From Serilophus lunatus (Eukaryota > Chordata > Aves > Passeriformes > Eurylaimidae), in the NCBI GenBank assembly GCA_013399895.1, contig VXBA01005043.1, forward strand, positions 1-64,000: DNA of 64,000 nt, in the 5' to 3' direction. The notes under the pieces are model-generated. The model did no database searches. It was not told the DNA's origin and saw nothing but the letters and a program-made list of their open reading frames with translations. A program made the position numbers and the translations under genes. Shown here piece after piece: positions 34,362-45,066 of this stretch (position 1 is the stretch's first letter; each line of letters starts with the position of its first letter).

Positions 34362-37086
34362 TTGAACAGATTTCTGGTTTTGCCTGTCCCTATTTCTGTC
34401 TTCCTTTATAGAGCTGATGACCTGAATGAAGGTAAACTTCGCTTGGTTTGGACATATGTGGGTGGGGAGGGAGCAGAAACAATATCTTCTGAAGGCTTTC
34501 ATATCTGAATTCCAATTAGAATTATGGGAGTCCCGTCATGGCCTGACAGTTGGCAGGTGAATTGTTCATATGTTTGTGAGATTTCTTTCTTCTATGAGGA
34601 CTTGTACCCCAAACAGAAAACCCAGCATGTATGAAAGACACACTTTTTTGGCTTTTCAGCTACCACAATATGTAAAACTGTCATGAAAGGAGATGATTTT
34701 GCAGTATGTCTATGCTCAGATTTGTTTCAACAAAAACAACTGCCTTCTTTTGGACAGCCAAAAGAAGGCAATGTTACTTCCAAATTTAAAGGATTTAGAG
34801 AAAGAGCATTTAGGCCTTATGACTTCAGAATACAAAAACAGGTATTTTAGGGGTACAAAGCATGTGATTAATCAATATTCTATTCATTTCTAAAGCATTT
34901 GCTTAGAGAACAGAAACAAACTCTCATAGGAATGATTAACCACAGGAAGAGCATTTAATTTTAGGATCTTCACAAATGAATTCATAAGAGATAAGAAATC
35001 ATACACAAAAGTATTAAACTACAGAAGTGCAGTACCACATCAGTATATTTCTACAGGTTTTGGTGAATCAAAATAAATTAAAAACACTGGGAGACACTGG
35101 ATGCTATAAATGGGAGAGACAATCCAAATACTTATGGAAAATATAATTTCATAAATTTGCTAACAACTAAAACCAAAACTGAAGTGCAAAAAACAGTCAT
35201 AGCACTTATGATTTAAGTTTTCTTAATTCTCAAATAATGTCCTACATAAAGCAGTTCAAAACTGTCTGAGACTTCTTGTCCATGTTTATATATCAGAAAT
35301 ACATAACTAACTTCTATAATTACTTTTCTTGAACTTCATAATAATTGATGTTGACTTTTTCAATTTAATATTACGAAGATACCTTCAACCTTGCATGAGA
35401 GAGGAGAAAAAACAGCAGAAGAGTTGGTTTAGCTCAAACATCCTTTTCCAAGCTCTATGTGTGGATATTTGGAGTTGATTCTGTCCGAGAAATACTGGTG
35501 AGAATTTTTTGTTCCTTGAGGTGATGGATTTAATGAATACTGTCTTAAGATGTGTTCTGTCCCTTTGAGAGGTTTTCTATGCTCCCACTGAAGAATTGCT
35601 CTAGAAACTAGTGTTTCTTACTCATACAGTCCAGAAAGCACTTAACAAATTCTGTCCGTCAGCTCAAAAAACTGTTCCCCCAAATGTACATAATTCCAGG
35701 ACATACTACAGAATTGAGAGATGAGAGGTTTTTTGTCAAGACAGAGTAACTGCTCATTTATAAGACTGCTGAACTTTTTCTGGCTTCATCTGTTACTATG
35801 GTTACTCACACAGCTGACATGTACTGAACACTTCCTGTCTTGGCTAAAAACCTGATATCTATGTACAGTCTGTCACAATTCTAGGAAATCTGTTCCAACA
35901 AATCAGTGCTGCCATTAAAGTTGTTCTTTTCTTTCTACTCTGGGTGTGTAAGCTTCAGTTACAACAGCTGGTGCTTCTCATATTCACTGCCCCTATTAGA
36001 TGGAAGCTCTGAATCTTATTGCTTGTCCTGCTGTTCACTTGAGGGGATGATATACTGTGGCAAACTGTGATCAACCCTCCTCTTCAGACCCCCTTGGTTA
36101 CACAAGACAGACAGAATTTCCTGGAGTTTCTCACCATACCTTATGTCACCCAGTCTTCCAAGAAATCATTTGACTTCTTCCCTCAATTCTCCAGTCTCCC
36201 ATCAGCTTTCTACAACCACGGGCTTATCCAAATCTAAACATGTTGTTGTAGTAGCTTTTGTGCCACTAACAAATGCAATTGTAATATTTAAATTTCCCCT
36301 CTTACTTGGTAACATAAATATCAGATCCTCCCATTAAAATCTAAGTATTCTATATTTATGTCTCACTAATAAAAAGATTACACAGATCAGGGCAAAAAAC
36401 TGATCTGCATGAAAGCATGCGTACTTTGTCAACATAACAACGGTTCACTGGTACTTAATTCACTGAGCACATGCCATGGTGAATTTGTACTATTCTAGCT
36501 CCTTAATCAAAATAATCTATGTTATATTTGATAATTATATTGCAAAAACTAATTGAGTAGTTTTTGCTACCAATACTGAAGCCTACATCTTGCACTGACT
36601 GAAGAGAAGATGGACTAAAGATTCACCTGATCTACCACTCGTCAAAAAGATGACGCTTCCAAACAAGGCATACACATTGAAAGAATGTAACAAATACATA
36701 GTGTATTGTAATCTTTCCCACAGGAGTTGGAGGTACTCTCATTTGAGAATATTAGAAACATCAAAGGAACCCTGAAACTTACAGATATAAGAATGGAACA
36801 CTAAAATGGGTTAGCAGAGGGAGTGGAAAGAATATTTCCCTTTTCCACACCCTGAATATAAAAATCTGGGTACCAACAATACTGTTACCACAAGCAGACA
36901 AAGTAAACAGACAAAATAAAACTACTTAAGGAACTGAAGCTAAACAGAAAGAGAAAATAAGCCTGGATTATACAGTGGGCAACTTCAAGAGCTGCTTGCA
37001 TTCATGTTTGGAGTACAACCAAACACATAAAACAATGGTGTAAAATGAAAATAATCCAGAACTATTTGACTGGACTTACATAAACC
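34362..37086. other. AT-rich noncoding stretch containing one perfect hairpin
   Basis: No gene recognised. The perfect 13-bp inverted repeat at 34741-34770 is described separately. The region 36000-36340 is somewhat pyrimidine-rich and might hold a very old repeat, but I could not assign one. Confidence 0.5.
34741..34770. repeat. Perfect 13-bp inverted repeat with 4-base loop
   Basis: TGCCTTCTTTTGG (34741-34753) is followed by ACAG and then by its exact reverse complement CCAAAAGAAGGCA (34758-34770). A perfect GC-containing stem of this length with so short a loop is not expected by chance in a window this size. The stem is shorter than a microRNA precursor and has no T-run after it. The likeliest origin is a templated fold-back mutation during replication. 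Confidence 0.9.
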
Positions 37087-37327
37087 GCAGAATTGATCAG
37101 GTTGGAAGGAACTACAATGTATCATCTGTCCAACCTCCCTGTTCAAGCAGGGTCATCCTACAGCAGATTGCACAGGAATGTGTCCAGACAGTCCTTGAAT
37201 ATCTCCAGTGAGAGAGACTCTACATCCTCTGGTCAATCTGTTCCAATGTTTGGGCACTCATACAATGAAGTTCTTCAAATTCAGGTGGAACATCTTGTTC
37301 ATCAGTTTCTGCCTATTGACTCTTGTC
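37087..37327 (-). mobile_element. CR1 3'-end fragment
   Basis: The plus strand reads GTTGGAAGGAACTACAATG, then CCAACCTCCCTGTTCAAGC, then CACAGGAATGTGTCCAGAC, then TTGAATATCTCCAGTGAGAG, in the order found at the 3' end of an avian CR1 read backwards. The coding part on the minus strand corresponds to the C-terminal end of ORF2, with several stops. About 240 bases, 5'-truncated. The terminal 8-bp repeats are eroded (GCAGAATTGATCAGG where a GAATCATAGAATC-type sequence is usual). Confidence 0.88.
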
Positions 37328-40300
37328 AATTAACGACTCTTGTCATTATCTTTTTTCTATACTGTTTCTTTGTGATAATACTGTGAGTTTAAAATTCAGC
37401 TAACCAACCAAATATCAAGTTTTGCACTACAACTGTGCAGTGACAGCAGTTTCTTAAGGCACAGGAGTATCTTAAGGCACAGTAGCATTTTTGAGAGTCA
37501 CTCTAATTATTTGAACATGACTTGTGTATCCTCAGAAGTTACATTCCCTACATAGCATTAGCTTTACAAAGGGCAATTCCATTTGAATAAATGTTCACAT
37601 TGGGTCAGAATTTAACAAGAATTTTCACACCTGTCTGAAGGAGGATTGGTAGTCTCACAGAGGAGGTGATATTCTAGGTACTCTCTCTTTCCCATTGATG
37701 AACATTTCTGTAAATTTCTCATAGCAGACTTTAACACAATTCAAATGCAAAAGGTGTTTCAGCTCTGTACTGCCCACAAGACCAGCACATCATATTCTGG
37801 CCACTTTCCCCCATCCTTACAAGTAGCTCAAGACCATTGCCCCGATATATGTTTCTTACACTGCAGTAGAAAATAACCCATTTTGAAGACAGTTTTTGGC
37901 AGGAGGAGTTTGGGGGAAGAGGGAAATACATTCTTCAAGTTGCATCTATATGAATGCACATAAATTATACTCTAAATGTCTAACTGAATGTTTTTGGTTT
38001 GTTCTTTGTTATTATTGTTCTATTTGGGGGGTTGTTGGATTTTTTCTTCCATCTATGAATACAGACTTGGAAGATAGGGGTTGCAGTAAAAGACGTAATA
38101 TTTAGGTGTACATTGTAGAACACTTAGTTAGTTGTTCTACAAACATAAATTCTCAGACAACATAATGAAACAAAATGAACAGCGCTAGTTCTCATATCTC
38201 TGCCTCCACAGCTCCAGTTATCCAAGTTCAACTGTGGAATAAGAGAAATAAATATCAAGGCAGATATCTTCAGAGATTCAGATTTAAAAGAAATATTTGT
38301 TCCCAGTTACATATATTCTAAAACTTGTGGAAGAAATTCTAGAAAAATATTATTCATCTCATTCCATAGTTTCAGCACTGGACTTTGGTCTCAGCACCTA
38401 CCTCATGCAATGACATTTTTTTAAGTAATATTATATCTGCGGGTTGCATGAAGTATCAATGTCAAAAACAAGATGATATATTTTGCTGACACACAATAAA
38501 ATTCATTTTACCTGTAGCTTTAGATTAAACTATTAGAAACAGACTGGTGCACCAAAAGTTTCACACTTTACAAAGCAATTGCTCTAACAGCATTATTTAA
38601 AAAGCAATTGCTCCATTCCTTAAAATGTAACTGTTGCATCTGGACTTTTCACTTATTTTCTCTCATTGAAGATCCTTTTTGCTAAAGGACACTGTTTTTC
38701 CCCCTTCCCTGAATATGGCACTTTAGATAACGATATGATTTTATTACTTAGAAATACTTTATAACTGCCATAAAACTGCACTTTCCACTGTCTCACCTAT
38801 ACAGTGAATTTTGAAGCAAAAAGCTGAAGTCAAAACCTAGGTTGATTCCACAGCAGTCTACAGTCATACATATTGACTTTCTGGTTTCAATGTTACTTCA
38901 TTTCTTGCAATGCCATCATCACAAACAGTAACTGAGAACTGTTCACTTATGTAGCAAATAAAGTGCCCAGTAATTGCTCTCTCATATTCCTTCCCAAGAG
39001 GACCATCCATAAGATGGTCTCTTTTCCACAGCTTCATTTCGAAGTATTTTGGCTAAAGAAGATTGGAAGATACATGCCTTTCACTTGCTGGTAGACACCT
39101 GCAGGCTAGCATGATTTCATTAATTTCCTGTTGAAACATCAAAGGAATTAAGTTTATTCCCACTAGCATGATCCTTACACTGTGGCACCATTTAGCAAAT
39201 CGTTCCCACATTAACACACAGATATTTAGGCATCTGAACTTAGAACTGCAAGTAAATCAGTATAAGAGAAAAATGGCATGTTCTAAGTTGGTTAAGATGT
39301 TAACTTGACTAAGACTCTCATCATTCATCTTATTTTGCTGTCTAAAATGCTATTTTATGTGAAAATTCTTCTGCATCTTATTCTCTTCAAGCTCTTCTTT
39401 TTCAGACTGCTCTTTGGAGATTAATTTTTTTTGCCTTTTTCCCTATAAAGCATGTCTCTGAAATCGAGCTGCTAAGAGTTCTTTCGTGCTAGTGAAAGAA
39501 GTTAATACGGATGCTCTCTCAACCCATTTGTCAGTTTATGGATATAATCTTGAAAAAAGAGAAACAACCAACCAAGAAATGGTTCCTATAAATACAGTAT
39601 TTAATGTATGAGCAATTTAACCACAATTTTCATCTGAGGGAGAAAAAACCTTGTTACACATTTGAACATATTTTCAAAGTTGTATTTTATTGTAATCATG
39701 CTCATCCTCTCTGATATAAACAGACACAAATACAACATTAGAAATACACCTGGAGAAAAAAACAATCTTTTCCAGCTCAGCTATTTAAAATAAAAAGGCA
39801 ATCATCACCCACTCCTATCACTACCTGTACAGAACCTCTTCCATCAGACTCCAGTTCATTGACGAAAAGAAGCATAAAGCTAAAATAAGCAGAAGACTTC
39901 AGTACTCATCTACTGGTTTCTCAACTTGCAGAATGTACATAACTTTTTTTCTACTTTTAATATTGTAGCATTAGCTTGTCTACTCCCTTTCTCTCCATTT
40001 CAATCTACAAAAGAAAGAAGTCTGTTTTAAGAACTTTTAGAGGTTTTTTTGTGAATTAATCTTCAAAGATTTTTTCAGCTTCATAAAACAAGGGGGACTG
40101 AGTGTCCATCTAAATGTTAGATACTCATCTAAAACAGCAAGTTCCATTTATCACTAGTTAATACGGCTCCAAAATACATTTCCACAAATAACTAAAATCA
40201 TCAGAAGACTGATGAAAAAGAGGCCAGGTGTGTGTGGGGGAGTCTTTCATGCATTGTGGCTACTTTCTGAAATATCCTCAACTAAAGAAAAATTTCCCAA

Positions 40301-40334
40301 AATAATAAAAACAAGGGAAAAATGCATTACAAAT
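37328..40334. other. AT-rich noncoding stretch with two short direct repeats
   Basis: No gene recognised. It contains the 18-bp tandem duplication at 37453-37486 and a pair of AAAGCAATTGCTC sites at 38572-38584 and 38601-38613, each with the palindrome GCAATTGC. Confidence 0.55.
37453..37486. repeat. Two-copy 18-bp imperfect tandem duplication
   Basis: CTTAAGGCACAGGAGTAT at 37453-37470 is followed by CTTAAGGCACAGTAGC from 37471. The first 12 bases are identical and a single change follows. Confidence 0.85.
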
Positions 40335-40408
40335 TGTTGTGGTTTTTGTTGTTTTGGTTTGGGGTTTTTTTGTGGGTTTTTTTTGGTTTGTTTGGTTGTT
40401 TTTTTTTG
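40335..40408. repeat. G/T-rich low-complexity tract
   Basis: T-runs with GGTTTGGGG, GTGGG and GGTTTGTTTGG interspersed. It is the plus-strand T/G version of the AAAACCCC-type tracts. Confidence 0.85.
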
Positions 40409-40661
40409 AAAGACAATAAACGTTGCATGATAATTGATAAAAATAAAACATACAGAAACCACTTGGGCAGGGATGGACACCTTTACATAGCTTTAACTTT
40501 TTCAGGCCAGCATTTAATCATATTCTTACAAGATATCCTGAACTGAGGCAAGTTTAAGCTTTCTCCTGAAGCAGACCTGATGCAAGTCATAGGAGCTACT
40601 GTCATTTTACCATGTGCATGTCCCACTGCTTTAGGTTCCTCAGAGACAATTTTAGTCCAAG

Positions 40662-40711
40662 AGTTTGGTTTGGGGTTTTTTTTAGTGGTTTGTTGTTTGG
40701 TGTTTTTTTTT
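40662..40711. repeat. G/T-rich low-complexity tract
   Basis: GTTTGGTTTGGGG followed by T-runs and GGTTTGTTGTTTGG. It lies about 250 bases from the very similar tract at 40335 and in the same orientation, so the two may share an origin. Confidence 0.82.
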
Positions 40712-43060
40712 CCATGCATTTTAGTTTTTAACTAATATCCTGTGCCTTGCAGTGGATTTTATACTTTTTAAATTAATTTACAATTTTAAAAAACTCATTG
40801 CAAAACCAAGAAAGGCTGCTAATAATATTGGACTGGCAACTTTGAAAAAATCAGACAGTGAGGTTCAGCCCAGCAGGAATGGTGTTGAGTGAATATTTAA
40901 TGATTTACTAGTTCTACTTGACTGAACTTGCACCCTGTAAAAGGATCATATGATCACTGATCACAAGCTAAACTGCTTTTATTTCTCGCATGGCATCAAC
41001 CGAGTGTCTGTTGTACAGTACTAGAGGTTCGTGTGCAACTCTGTGTAAGACAAGGGCAGGTTACATGCAACAGGCAGTTAATGGCTCATACCAGCAAGCC
41101 CTCAGCTGAAGAGAGCTCATGAGGTTGAATTTTAAAAAGGTAGCTGACCTTGCAGCTGGGAGCTTTAACTGTGTTTTTGCCCATTTATACCTGGATAAGT
41201 AAACAGCTACTGAAGGCTGAAAGCGCCCAAAAGCGCTATTTTGGCCAAAGGCTAATCCCCATTCTTTGTGGATGAAAGGACTCAAAACGAAAACAAAACA
41301 AACAAAAAATATTCTCTGCTTCAGGTAACATAAAAGTAAAACTGCAATAAACAAATCCATTAATTTAAGCTTAATGTTGCCTTAGCCATCATTCCTAATA
41401 GGTGAATCAAACATTAAAAAAATACTGAATTCTTCTTAAAATGACAGAAACATTGCAATCAAACATTACAATCATTTTACAATCACAATAAGGATTAATA
41501 ATAATAATATAAACCAAAATAGGTCAGAAAGGTTCATCTCATGTAGATGAAATTATAAGTGATTAGGGAGCTGCTAGTTGCACAGCTTGAACCTAATAAA
41601 AACATTCATCATTTATGTTGCAGAAAACACAAGTCCACATGTAAGAGACAATGTAGGGAAGTGATCCACAGCCCTATGCATTCATCTCAATGTTTAATAT
41701 TTTTCTCAATGCTGCTGTTGAAACTAATGAAGGATTAATGGATTTCTCTGTCAACTGTGGCAATTCCATAGCATAAAGAGGCACTTGTCCTTTGTGGAAG
41801 GACAAAAGGTTTTAAGGCCAAAACCAACTTCTCAGCCAAAGACTTCTTACTCATTTAAGAGCTCTTTCTACACAAATTTCAGCATACTGTCCTATATAAA
41901 AGATTTTTTTAAGATCTCTAGTTTATTTTATTTTTCCCTAAACCCTTTGTTTCAATATTTTGTATACAACAAAAGAAAAATGCCAACACTTTCACAGCTT
42001 CCATGCCTACCCAGTGTTCTTCTACATGCACAGACAGATGTACTAGAATATGCATGAGAAATAGACGTTTGAGGAGAAGGAAGGCCAAGAGGGATGTAGC
42101 CCTCAGTCACTAGGCAGCATATGTTACTTTATTTGAGTGACATGGCAGGAAAAATGGACTCAGTTTATTTCCTAGCTGACAGTCCAGGACCTGCCGTTTG
42201 ATGGCTTGCTAATATCCATGTGTTGCAAAGTCAAACCCTTTATTCTGTCCAAGTACATGCGCTAAATCCTCAAATTTAAGTTATTCTCTTTTATCCTCAG
42301 TCCATGAATTCAACCTAGCAGCAACTAGACACCTCCATCTCCCATCATAAACCAGTCAGTGTCCTGAACTTAGTTCTTTAACTAAAAAGAGCATTTAAAT
42401 TCCATTCATTACTTTTAAAATCCAGGAAAAAACAGCACACCATTTAAAAGAAAGAACACAAACCTGAACTTCATATGTTTAAATTCTGATCATGTAGCAG
42501 AATAGGGGAGTCCCTTTTTCTCCTTGATCTTGCATGTCCATTTGGAACGCGGCATACAAAAGGAATAAACCATTCTTGAAAAATCCATGATTTTTACCTA
42601 ATTAAACCAGGCAACTAAAATTTGTAATCCAAATAATTCTATTTCTGATACTACATGAATAAAAGTGAGGAGATCCTTGCATTAGCTTACATAAAATCTA
42701 AATGAAATATGCCTTCTCTAAAGAATTTTAAATTTTAGAAAAAAAAAAAGGTATTTTGAAAGTTTATCCTCAGTTGTCTTAAACTACCACATCACTTGAC
42801 AAGTTAAAATAAAGAATTCTTAACAAATTTTACATTTTAACAGAACACCAGTATTCAGTTCAAACACCTTCACATATTAGTTTCAAGAAAGATAGACAGG
42901 TTTTACCTGCATAGGTGTGTTTGAAATGATAGAATTACTAATGCTTGATTCATTTGCCCGAAAAGAAACCTTCTGCTAAAATACTACCATAAATAAGGTC
43001 TGTTTCAATGCTGCTTTTTGTTAGCATTTACATGTGTGTTTTTTGACCACTGCAAAACAG
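40712..43060. other. AT-rich noncoding stretch, no gene seen
   Basis: Frames of up to about 99 codons occur (minus 41061-41360, plus 41785-42057), but none shows a recognised domain or splice context. I see no transposon. Confidence 0.55.
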
Positions 43061-43227
43061 AAAGCTCAGCAAACACAGAGGGGAAGAGGGAACTGCCTTG
43101 CAGAAGCATGCCCATGCAGAATGGCTCACTGCCACACCTATTATCTATGTGCATTAGGAACTGTCTGTCTAGACGTCGAGAACCTGACAAGATGATATGC
43201 TTAACTCGGGGTTTGTATCAGATTTAA
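43061..43227 (+). other. Weak exon-like open segment
   Basis: After ACTGCAAAACAG (ending 43060) the frame is open for about 55 codons, including LSRRREPDKMICLTRG, and ends in TAA at 43225-43227. It is more GC-rich than its flanks and keeps a CpG pair in CTAGACGTCGAG. The acceptor is poor because the bases just before AG are A-rich. The minus strand is open over much of the same interval. Not recognised. Confidence 0.15.
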
Positions 43228-44411
43228 TAGGGGGGATGCTGGCAGGCCTCAACTGGTCCTGGAAGACTGTACATGTTGTTTGACAAATGAGGTTGTACTG
43301 AAGCTGGGAACAAAGGACTCACAAAGCATCCAAAATAAAACAGTTTCAGTTTACTAAAAGATGTTTAAATCATCTACACCTCTACTTAAGGTCTAAACTT
43401 CTAAAGACGATAGAAATATGAGTCATCACAGCTGCAATTCAATAGGAGGTAGAAATAATGAATAGGATAAGAAAAAGATAGGAAGAAATTTGCAAGCAGA
43501 GAATTCTGACCTAGCTTTAGGAACAAAATAGAAAACAGTATGCAGAAGATGAGTGTCTGCCTGAGCAAAAGCTCTGCTTGGAATCATCGGAGAGCTTCTT
43601 GATAACAATGGGAACATTGTTCAGAAGCTAAGGACAAAATATGATGAAGGAGAAAGGGAAGGCTGTCCTAGCATCACTTGTAAACTTCATTGCTGAAGCT
43701 ATGGGACCTAAATGCTGAGCCTTACATCTTGCTTAATACAGATCTTCATTTTACTACTAAGACAGTAGGATGTTGGGAAATAAGTAAATCACAGTGCAAC
43801 TGTCAAACTCATAATACCTCCAGGGAAGGAGAAAATTCAAATCAGAGAGAAACTCAATAAAAGCAATGTTGTAGGCAACCCTGGGACACCTACACTTCAA
43901 GACTTCTGTAGGGGTACGTGGGAACCATGGAATGCTCCTGCAAAGCTGGAAAGACTTTCTGCAAGGAGTTGTTTTGGTGAGAATCACGAGCTAGAACAAA
44001 TTTCCTCCATGAGTGTCAGAAAGGCCCCTGTATAGGACAAACTCAACAGAAACACTATCAGACAATGCAAAAATCTAAAAACTGATGGCAATATTTCACA
44101 TCAGAGGTACCTTCCATAATTTGAGCACAAACTTAATCGTTTTGCTGAGCCATCCTTTTATTCACTTTCTAATTAGTTGCAAGTGATTTGAATGCACTTT
44201 GAATACAAAAAATACAATACAAAAATCCCTATTATACAAAATGTGTACTAAAAATTCCAAAGATTCATTGAAATTATATTTAATGATCAGAACTTAACAA
44301 CATATAAATGTCATTCATTTATTTGAATGTAGTTATATAAATAACTCATTAACAAAAAGTAATACTTGGTAGCTGCTGTATGATGTCATCCAGTTTTTTG
44401 GTACTCAACCT
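43228..44411. other. AT-rich noncoding stretch, no gene seen
   Basis: No recognised gene, RNA or repeat before the CR1 fragment that starts near 44412. Confidence 0.55.
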
Positions 44412-45066
44412 ACTAACGGCAAGTTGAATATGAGTCAGAAGTGCCCTGGCAGCCAGAAGGGCTAATTATATCCTGGGGGCATCAGGCAAAGCGTCTTCAG
44501 CTCAACAAGTGAGGTGATTGTCCTGCTCTGCTCTGCTCTGGAGCAGCCTCACCTTGTATATTGTGGCAGTTTTGGGCACCATCAGATAAGGAAGATATTA
44601 ACCTCTTAGAGAGTGGCTAAATGAGAACAACAAAGATGGTGAAGGACCTTGAAGGGAAGTCATATGAGGAGCGGCTGAGGGTACTTGTTCTGCTCAACCT
44701 GGAGGAGAGGAAACTGAGAGGAGACCTCATTGCAGTTACAACTTCCTCATGAGGGAAGAGGAAAGGCAGACACTGATCTCTTCACTATCACAACCCATGA
44801 CAGGACTTGAGGAAATGGCATGAAGCTGAGTCAGGGAGATTTAGGTTGGATGTCAGGAAAACATTCTCACTCAGAGGATTGCTGAGCACTAGAATAGACT
44901 CCCATGAGGGGTGGTCACAGCACCAAGCCTGACAAAGTTCAAGAACCATTTGGACAATGCTCTCAGAACACGGTGATTCTTGGGGATGGTCCTGTGCAAT
45001 GCCAGGAATTGGACTTGATGATTCTTGTGGGTCACTTCCAAAGCAGCATGTTCTATGATTCTATGA
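44412..45066 (+). mobile_element. CR1 3'-end fragment with terminal ATTCTATG-type repeat
   Basis: Successive blocks match CR1: TTGAATATGAGTCAG, CTGGCAGCCAGAAGGGCTAA, a CTCTGCTCTGCTCTG block with (TCTGC)n expansion, CTATGAGG-type coding sequence around 44655-44755, and a 3' UTR ending GGACTTGATGATTC and then TTCTATGATTCTATGA at 45051-45066. The last element is the direct 8-bp repeat that ends avian CR1s, so the 3' end is intact. It is about 655 bases, 5'-truncated, plus orientation. An A-run follows directly. Confidence 0.92.
44630..44743 (+). pseudogene. CR1 ORF2 C-terminal remnant
   Basis: Within the CR1 fragment, one frame reads VKDLEGKSYEERLRVLV followed by LNLEERKLRGDLIAV. This is the conserved C-terminal piece of CR1 ORF2, whose usual form is GLEH.PYEERLRELGLFSLEKRRLRGDLI. 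It ends at a stop in CTCATGAGG; the frame after it is broken. Non-functional. Confidence 0.8.

Noticed and set aside
34284..34502. Minus-strand frame with a hydrophobic, cysteine-containing end
   Set aside because: Most of that end is the reverse complement of the A/C tract at 34302-34361.
36000..36340. Possible additional CR1 3' fragment (minus)
   Set aside because: A few words such as CCTGGAGTTTCTCACC look CR1-like, but block order and spacing do not follow the CR1 consensus.
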